Shown here piece after piece: positions 59,074 through 64,000 of a stretch of DNA of 64,000 bases; position 1 is the first letter of the stretch; each line of letters opens with the position of its first letter. Location of the stretch: the NCBI GenBank assembly GCA_013397935.1, contig VZRN01005169.1, forward strand, positions 2,592,935 to 2,656,934, written 5' to 3'. The notes under the pieces were generated by a model. That model ran no database searches. It saw only the letters and a program-made list of their open reading frames with translations, and was not told the origin of the DNA. Source of the stretch: Dasyornis broadbenti. Its lineage: Eukaryota; Chordata; Aves; Passeriformes; Dasyornithidae. A program made the position numbers and the translations under genes.

Positions 59074-59765
59074 TAAATGGTCTGGGGGATTGTTGCTAGA
59101 AAGAATGTGTTTCTACAGTAGTAGAGGGACCATTTTACTTTAGGACTGTCAAGAAACAGCAGAAGTGTTTATGTAAGAGTAAAATATCCTTCCTCCAACT
59201 CATACATCTGAAATCTGCAGGTCTGTCCAAGGTCTCTATGAGACAAAGGCATGGAACTCTGTTGCAGTTCTTTCCATGACCTGATAGCTTTTTATAGAAT
59301 ATTATTGGGAAATAAAAGATGGATCTGAGATATAATTCATTGCTATGAGTTTCTAATCTCCAAAATTTTGGAAAGATGATTTTTCCACTTTCTGCTTTGC
59401 TTTTACAACCAGTGATATTTTCATATCTCTTTTTCAACATTCCAAATTTTTTTTTAATTAAAGTCTTCAGCCAAACCTCTTTAGATGCCTTCCTTGTTAC
59501 TGAAAACATATTTATGTTTAAAGCAAAACAAGTTGAAAAGTTGAATTCCAATATAAAAATAAGTGAGCAAAGAATTCTAAGCTAAAACCTGACCAAACTT
59601 TTTCAGGTCAAAAAAGAAGGAAGTGCCAATGTGACAAAGCATCGTGACTACTCTGCTCTTCCACTTGGGGCTCTTGCAGAGGTGAGGGGGTTCTCTTCAC
59701 AGGGTAGGAGACAAACATCCAGTGCTTTGTCTATTGGGTGAGCACCAAAATGCAGAATTCGCAAT
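59074..59765. other. Non-coding DNA, nothing recognised
   Basis: A 138-codon minus-strand open frame (59135-59551) and a plus-strand one of 69 codons overlap. Neither resembles a known protein. No repeat is recognised. Confidence 0.55.
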
Positions 59766-59867
59766 ATCACAGAATCATACAATCACAGAATCATACAATA
59801 GTAGAATATCTTGAGTTGGAAGGGATAAACAAAGATCATCAAAGTCCAGCTCCTGGCCCTGCACAGG
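59766..59867 (-). mobile_element. CR1 LINE 3' tail, minus-strand half of an opposed pair
   Basis: The plus strand reads CACAGAATCATACAAT twice in tandem (59768-59783 and 59784-59799), then AGAATATCTTGAGTTGGAAG, ATCATCAAAGTCCAGCTCCT and GGCCCTGCACAGGA. This is the reverse complement of a CR1 tail of the 'GAGTTGGAAGGGACCCACAAGGATCAT' type. The terminal repeat has expanded as a 16-bp unit rather than the usual 8. Confidence 0.9.
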
Positions 59868-59921
59868 ACTTGTTGATCTCCAAGGTCCATTCCGACCCCT
59901 TAACATTCTATGATTCTGTGG
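59868..59921 (+). mobile_element. CR1 LINE 3' tail, plus-strand half of an opposed pair
   Basis: ACTTGTTGATCTCCAAGGTC, CATTCCGACCCCTTAACATT and CTATGATTCTGTGG form a plus-strand CR1 tail directly joined to the minus-strand tail before it. The two tails point away from each other and share no spacer. Confidence 0.85.
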
Positions 59922-61477
59922 TTAGTGCTGAATTCTTGTAGTAGAATGCGCTAATACAAGAATAATGTTGCACATGTGCAAACTGAGGTTGTAACTCAGG
60001 ATATATTTTTAGTAAGAATTTTTGCAAGTGCAATGCAGATTCAAAACATTCTTTATTTCATCTAGTGTGTCGAATGAGTCATTTGAGTTTGGCTTTCGGA
60101 GACAAGTGTAGCCGGCATTAGAGGTGGGTTTCTGCAATCAGGCCCAGTGTGTGTCTGCAGTTCTTTGCAAAATCATTGGTCCTGGTGATGCTGCAGGGTC
60201 AGGCATCACTCCCAATGACCTATATACGACACCAGGAAAATGGTTTCTCTCCCAAATTTCAGCTTGAGTCCTGACCTATCTATACTCTCAAAGGTAAAAC
60301 TTTTTGAAATGACTGCTAGAAACCACAGGTTATGACCTAAAGATTCCACTTCTAATAAAAATAAAAACACCACCTCAGCAACAGCTGCTGTTAACAATTT
60401 TCAGATGCCCAACTTGCAGCTCTGGAAGGGAGTAGATCTGATTTACACTAATGGCAGCAGCTTTCCTTATGAAGCAATATCAACAGAACTTTTCTCAGAG
60501 CCCTGGTGGTTTTCACAGTCACATGCCCTTGATCCTAGGACATTTTTTAATATCTGTTTTTCCACAAAAGTTTAGCTACAGCTAAGATTCATCAAAAAAG
60601 AGATAAAACTCCAAAGAATCCATTCTAGGTTATACATGAAATTCAGTAACTCCTGAATAATGGAAGTGTCATAAAACTTGCACTAGAGGCTGAAGACTTA
60701 GGATGAGTGAAAAGATTGTGATAAGAAAATGGAAATATGCCTGAAATATTTCTGATCAGATTTAAATTCCAGGCTGAGATGTGGCTCTTGCTTGGTGAGG
60801 TACTGTTGTGCTACTGCTCTCTCCCTCCAGGCAGAAACCAATCCTTTGAGGAGATCCCAGTCCTATCTGAGGTGGACCTGCTGCCACATCTCATCTAACG
60901 AATTCTTTAACAAAACTTTCAACTTCTAAACTTTCAACTACAGAGTAAAACTGAGTAAGATAATCCAGCTCTGCTGGGAAACAAAGATATAATAAAACAG
61001 TTTGAGAACAAACCTTGTCCCCTTCTTGCATATCCTTGCCTGTCAAACCCTTTTCCCCCTGGTACCCACCTGCAGGCACTTTTTTTTACTGTGTGATACC
61101 TTCAGTGTGGCCATTGCTGTCCAGGTAAATGATGGGCAAACAAATAAAATATTTTATTCTATGCTGAATAGCTTTGCATTCCCTCACAGTGGTGAAACCT
61201 TCTGTGCTTGGGTGTGGACAGAATATTTTTAGCAGAGGAAGGGCTCTATGAAGGAGCTTATAAAATAGAGCCTCAACAAGGACGTTGGTGTCCAGCTGCT
61301 TGAACCTCGCTGACTCGCAGTGTGAAGGGTCTGAGTCCAAACTCTGCTTGAACTCAGATTCTTATCATTGATTTGGCATAACAATTGGGACTGCAAATTT
61401 TCAGAGAACCTGTGATGGTAGAAGTGAGTCTTTTTAATTGATTGTGACAGAACAGTTCTATTTCTATTTTCTATTTC
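59922..61477. other. About 1.6 kb of non-coding DNA
   Basis: No gene and no confident repeat is seen. Open frames on both strands stay under 90 codons. It ends at an internal CR1 fragment. Confidence 0.6.
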
Positions 61478-61695
61478 TGAACAACCCAAACTCTCTCAAC
61501 CTGTCTTCATGGGAGAGGTGCTCCAGCCCTGTGATCATCTTAGTGACTCTCCTCTGGACTCGTGCTGACAGGTTCTTGTGTTGGGGGCCAGAGCTGGACA
61601 CAACGCTTCAGGTGGGGTCTCACAAGAAAGGAGTAGAGGGGGAGAACAACCTCCCTTGGCTTGCTGCTCATGCTTGTTTTAATGCAGTGATCCAA
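61478..61695 (-). mobile_element. CR1 LINE, end of ORF2 and start of 3' UTR, tail missing
   Basis: The plus strand reads CTGAACAACCCAAACTCTCT, CAACCTGTCTTCATGGGAGA, GGTGCTCCAGCCCTGTGATC, GTGACTCTCCTCTGGACTCG, GGGGGCCAGAGCTGGACAC, CAGGTGGGGTCTCACAAG and GAGTAGAGGGGGAGAACAAC. It is the reverse complement of the CR1 stretch next to that seen at the start of the 12150 copy. Its 3' tail, which should lie at lower coordinates, is absent, so it was lost by a later deletion or break. Confidence 0.92.
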
Positions 61696-63411
61696 TTATG
61701 TTACTCCACTGATTATGAATTGGAGCACGATCAAGAACCTATGCTTTTATAGATTACATTGTAATGGGATTTAGACTCACAGAAAGAGTGTGTAGATTGC
61801 AGAATACCACAAGAAAATAAGAATTTCGGTTAAAAAGAGAGTTATTAGATTTTTTCAGTTTCCACACAGACCTTAAGTACACAGCAAACTGAGGTCTGTA
61901 TACCCACTGCTTTGGTGAGTGAGGACATTTCTGAAGGTCTGAGTCACTTTCATGCTGTGTAATGTCTGGGGGTGGCTCACAGGCCACAGCTTTGCGCTTT
62001 TTACTTGGTTCAGATCAGCACTGCTGCACCTGTCCCAGAGAGTTTCAGAATCATTCATGATCCCAAACCTTCAAAGCTGAACAGTGAATGAAAGTTGAAC
62101 TCATTCAAGAGCACTTGTGAAAGGGAAAGTTTGATGGCAATTCAACATTTATTATTTTTCCAAGGAAAGGATGAAGCTTTCTTCTCTCTACCCCACCTGA
62201 GACTAATTTTTTAAAAGAACAAATTTTCTGCACATGTTTGTGCTATACTGAACTCCCTCTTTCGACATTGCTCCTTTCTCTTCAGCACTGGTTTGCTCCG
62301 AAACACGCAATATGCTTACCATGTTTTAACATAACTCCTTCTTATTTAAAGCAACTTTTGGCATCTAGAACAGATCTTATTAATGGCAACATAGTCCCAG
62401 CTCTGGTAATGAGTCACTTGGGCCACGAGACAGGCAGCTCCAGACTGCGATTCCTCCCAGTTTGAGAAAAATGGTCATAAATAGATAGGTTGACGTGTCT
62501 TTGGAAATTCCTGTGCTAGTGCGACAATATTCAAATCTCTTTTCCTGAGTTAAGCCATTTTAACTCTGGAATTATTATGCTGCTTTCCTTCACAAGACTG
62601 TCACTCAGATTGTGCACAAACTGCTTTGAAGGTGGAAAGTGTTGTTATGACTCAGAACATGTAATTCAGTGGCCTCCCTGTAAGGACAATGGATACCGGT
62701 TTTGGTTGAAGTGTTAAATAGGAAATAAAGACATAAGTAAAATTTACAATGTGTTTGTTAGGCTGTAAAAATCAAACGAAAGTATCTTCCGTTAGATGGG
62801 TAATATATTTTTCTTCACCTCTGTGAAAAATTGCAAATATTTGTACCTGAAAATAATGTATCATTTAGCAATGAACTTGTATGAAGTATCTGCAAGAATC
62901 ATTTTGTATCTGCTTACAACTCAAGATTAAAATTGAAACTTGGTTCTTTATCAAAAATGGATTTATAATCTTCATCTTTGCACTGTAAGACAACACCTTC
63001 CTATTGAGAAGTCAAACTGTCTATTGAACTTCTTCCCCTTTTCCATCGTTACAGACCATTTTTAGCTCAAATTTAGAATTATGTCACAGAAATAAAAATT
63101 CTTAGAGAAATAGTTGCTCTTTAAGCAGTTACAATGAAATCAGTTGTTTTAAGAAAAACTGCATGCAGTGCCAGTATCAAAGTACAAGGAATGTAGACAA
63201 CTCATCTTATATAGAATTAGAGGATAAAAATGGACTTTATATGAGAGAAATACAGAAATAAAGAAAGAATAAGGAAGAAAGAAATACAGTGCTATCTTAT
63301 TCAAAAACAAACAAACAAACAAATCCCACACCAAAGGTCATTCTTCAGCTGTTGTTCTTGTTGTTGAAAGATAAAGATTTATGAAAAAATGAACCAGAGA
63401 AACCTCAAATC
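61696..63411. other. About 1.7 kb of AT-rich non-coding DNA
   Basis: No gene is seen. A purine-rich stretch (63240-63292) and an AAAC repeat (63305-63323) lie near its end. Open frames stay under 80 codons. Confidence 0.6.
63305..63323 (+). repeat. Short (AAAC)n repeat
   Basis: About four AAAC units (AAACAAACAAACAAAC) follow TTCAAA. It is an ordinary short microsatellite. Confidence 0.85.
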
Positions 63412-63828
63412 ACAGAATCAATCATAGAATCATAGAATCATAGAATCATAGAATCATAGAATCATAGAATCATAGAATGGTCTGGGTTGGAAGGGACATT
63501 AAAGATCAGCTAATTCTGAACTCCCTGTCATGGGCAGGGACAACTTCCACTAGACCAGGTTGCTCCAAGCCCTGTCTGACCTGGCCTTGAACAGTTCCAG
63601 GGATAGGAAATTCAGAGATCCTTTGGGTAATCTGCTCCTGTTCCTTCCAATCCTCATTGCAAAGAACTTCTTCCATTTGTCTGATGTAAATCTACCCTAT
63701 TTCAGTTCAAAACTGTTGCCCCTTCTCCTGTCACTACAAACGTCTGTAAAAGTCTCCCTCATAACTCCCTTTTAGATATTGAGAGGTCGCAACAAGGTCT
63801 CCTCAGAGCCTTCTCTTCTCCATGCTGA
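63412..63828 (-). mobile_element. CR1 LINE, well-preserved 3' end with long terminal repeat array
   Basis: From the tail inward, the plus strand shows seven exact CATAGAAT units (63423-63478), GGTCTGGGTTGGAAGGGACA, CTCCCTGTCATGGGCAGGGA, CAACTTCCACTAGACCAGGT, CTGACCTGGCCTTGAACAGT, AAGAACTTCTTCCATTTGTC, CCCCTTCTCCTGTCACTACA, CAACAAGGTCTCCTCAGAGC and TTCTCTTCTCCATGCTGA. The low decay suggests it is among the younger CR1 copies here. The 5' part is missing, as is usual. A 71-codon open frame within it is repeat-derived. Confidence 0.96.
63423..63478 (+). repeat. (CATAGAAT)7, terminal repeat of the CR1
   Basis: Seven perfect 8-base units mark the 3' end of the minus-strand CR1 that follows. CR1 normally ends in two or a few such units (ATTCTATG on its own strand). 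This array is longer and may be variable in length. Confidence 0.97.
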
Positions 63829-63834
63829 GTGATT

Positions 63835-63860
63835 GATAACAATCACCGATAACAATCACC
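63835..63860 (+). repeat. 13-bp exact tandem duplication
   Basis: GATAACAATCACC occurs twice in a row (63835-63847 and 63848-63860), followed by a partial third copy (AATAAC). It sits seven bases beyond the truncated 5' edge of the CR1. The sequence is not found at the CR1's other end, so it is not an obvious target-site duplication. Confidence 0.95.
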
Positions 63861-64000
63861 AATAACTTTGGTTTTGAAGAGAAATAATGAAAACCTGAAG
63901 AGCAAAGGAAATTTAATTTAGTATTTTCGAGAGTTTCTTCAGCCTTTGGGAAAATTCAAATTTGTCATACACACAGATACCCTCCTCCTCACTTTTGTTT
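63861..64000. other. End of window, non-coding
   Basis: The last 140 bases hold no gene or recognised repeat. Confidence 0.5.

Noticed and set aside
1..64000. tRNA, rRNA, U6, 7SK or other small RNA genes, LTR elements and CRISPR arrays
   Set aside because: No B-box-like GGTTCGAATCC, no known snRNA starts, and no paired terminal LTRs or primer-binding sites were seen on reading. CRISPR is not expected in a bird, and the tandem repeats have no spacers.

Overview
This window looks like bird nuclear DNA, most likely intergenic or deep intronic. The main evidence is about 18 fragments of CR1, the dominant LINE of birds. Many of them end in the avian CR1 terminal 8-mer (ATTCTATG, or CATAGAAT on the other strand). 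Alu, L1 and other mammalian young repeats are absent. The species cannot be fixed from the sequence.

I find no protein-coding gene, tRNA, rRNA or other recognisable RNA gene. The longest open frames are 161 to 238 codons. The longest (12084-12800, +) and one of 122 codons (53739-54107, +) come from CR1. The others resemble no family I know and are about what chance gives in 64 kb of six-frame AT-leaning DNA. Runs of leucine or phenylalanine in some frames are translated microsatellites or A-rich tracts. An exon of a large gene, or a lncRNA, could lie here unseen.

Layout. 1-3126 is unique AT-rich DNA, ending in a small module of tandem and inverted repeats. CR1 pieces follow at 3127, 5782, 12150 (the longest 3' end), 17195, 27749, 30561, 33670, 35693, 36522, 37416, 45910 (weak), 47498, 51124, 53739 (an ORF2 reverse-transcriptase piece), 59766/59868 (two opposed 3' ends), 61478 and 63412. 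They sum to roughly 3.5 kb, about 5-6 % of the window, on both strands, and all are 5'-truncated and decayed. Between them lie very old repeats: MIR/CORE-SINE-like pieces at 3915, 20073, 21149 and 39908, and other ancient amniote repeats at 579, 35025, 43918 and 51429. There are also simple-sequence tracts, a GC-richer stretch at 22380-23420, and several low-repeat blocks that might be conserved non-coding elements (41221, 46375, 48330, 50060).

The most striking structures are small. There is a perfect 21-bp hairpin at 18424-18470, a 13-bp minisatellite that grew exactly at the PQG motif of a dead CR1 reverse transcriptase (53749-53849), and a 13-bp hairpin at the broken edge of a CR1 copy (51371-51401). 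Two opposed CR1 3' ends form a compact unit at 59766-59921. These are best read as traces of replication slippage, template switching and nested insertion. I saw no convincing new gene system.
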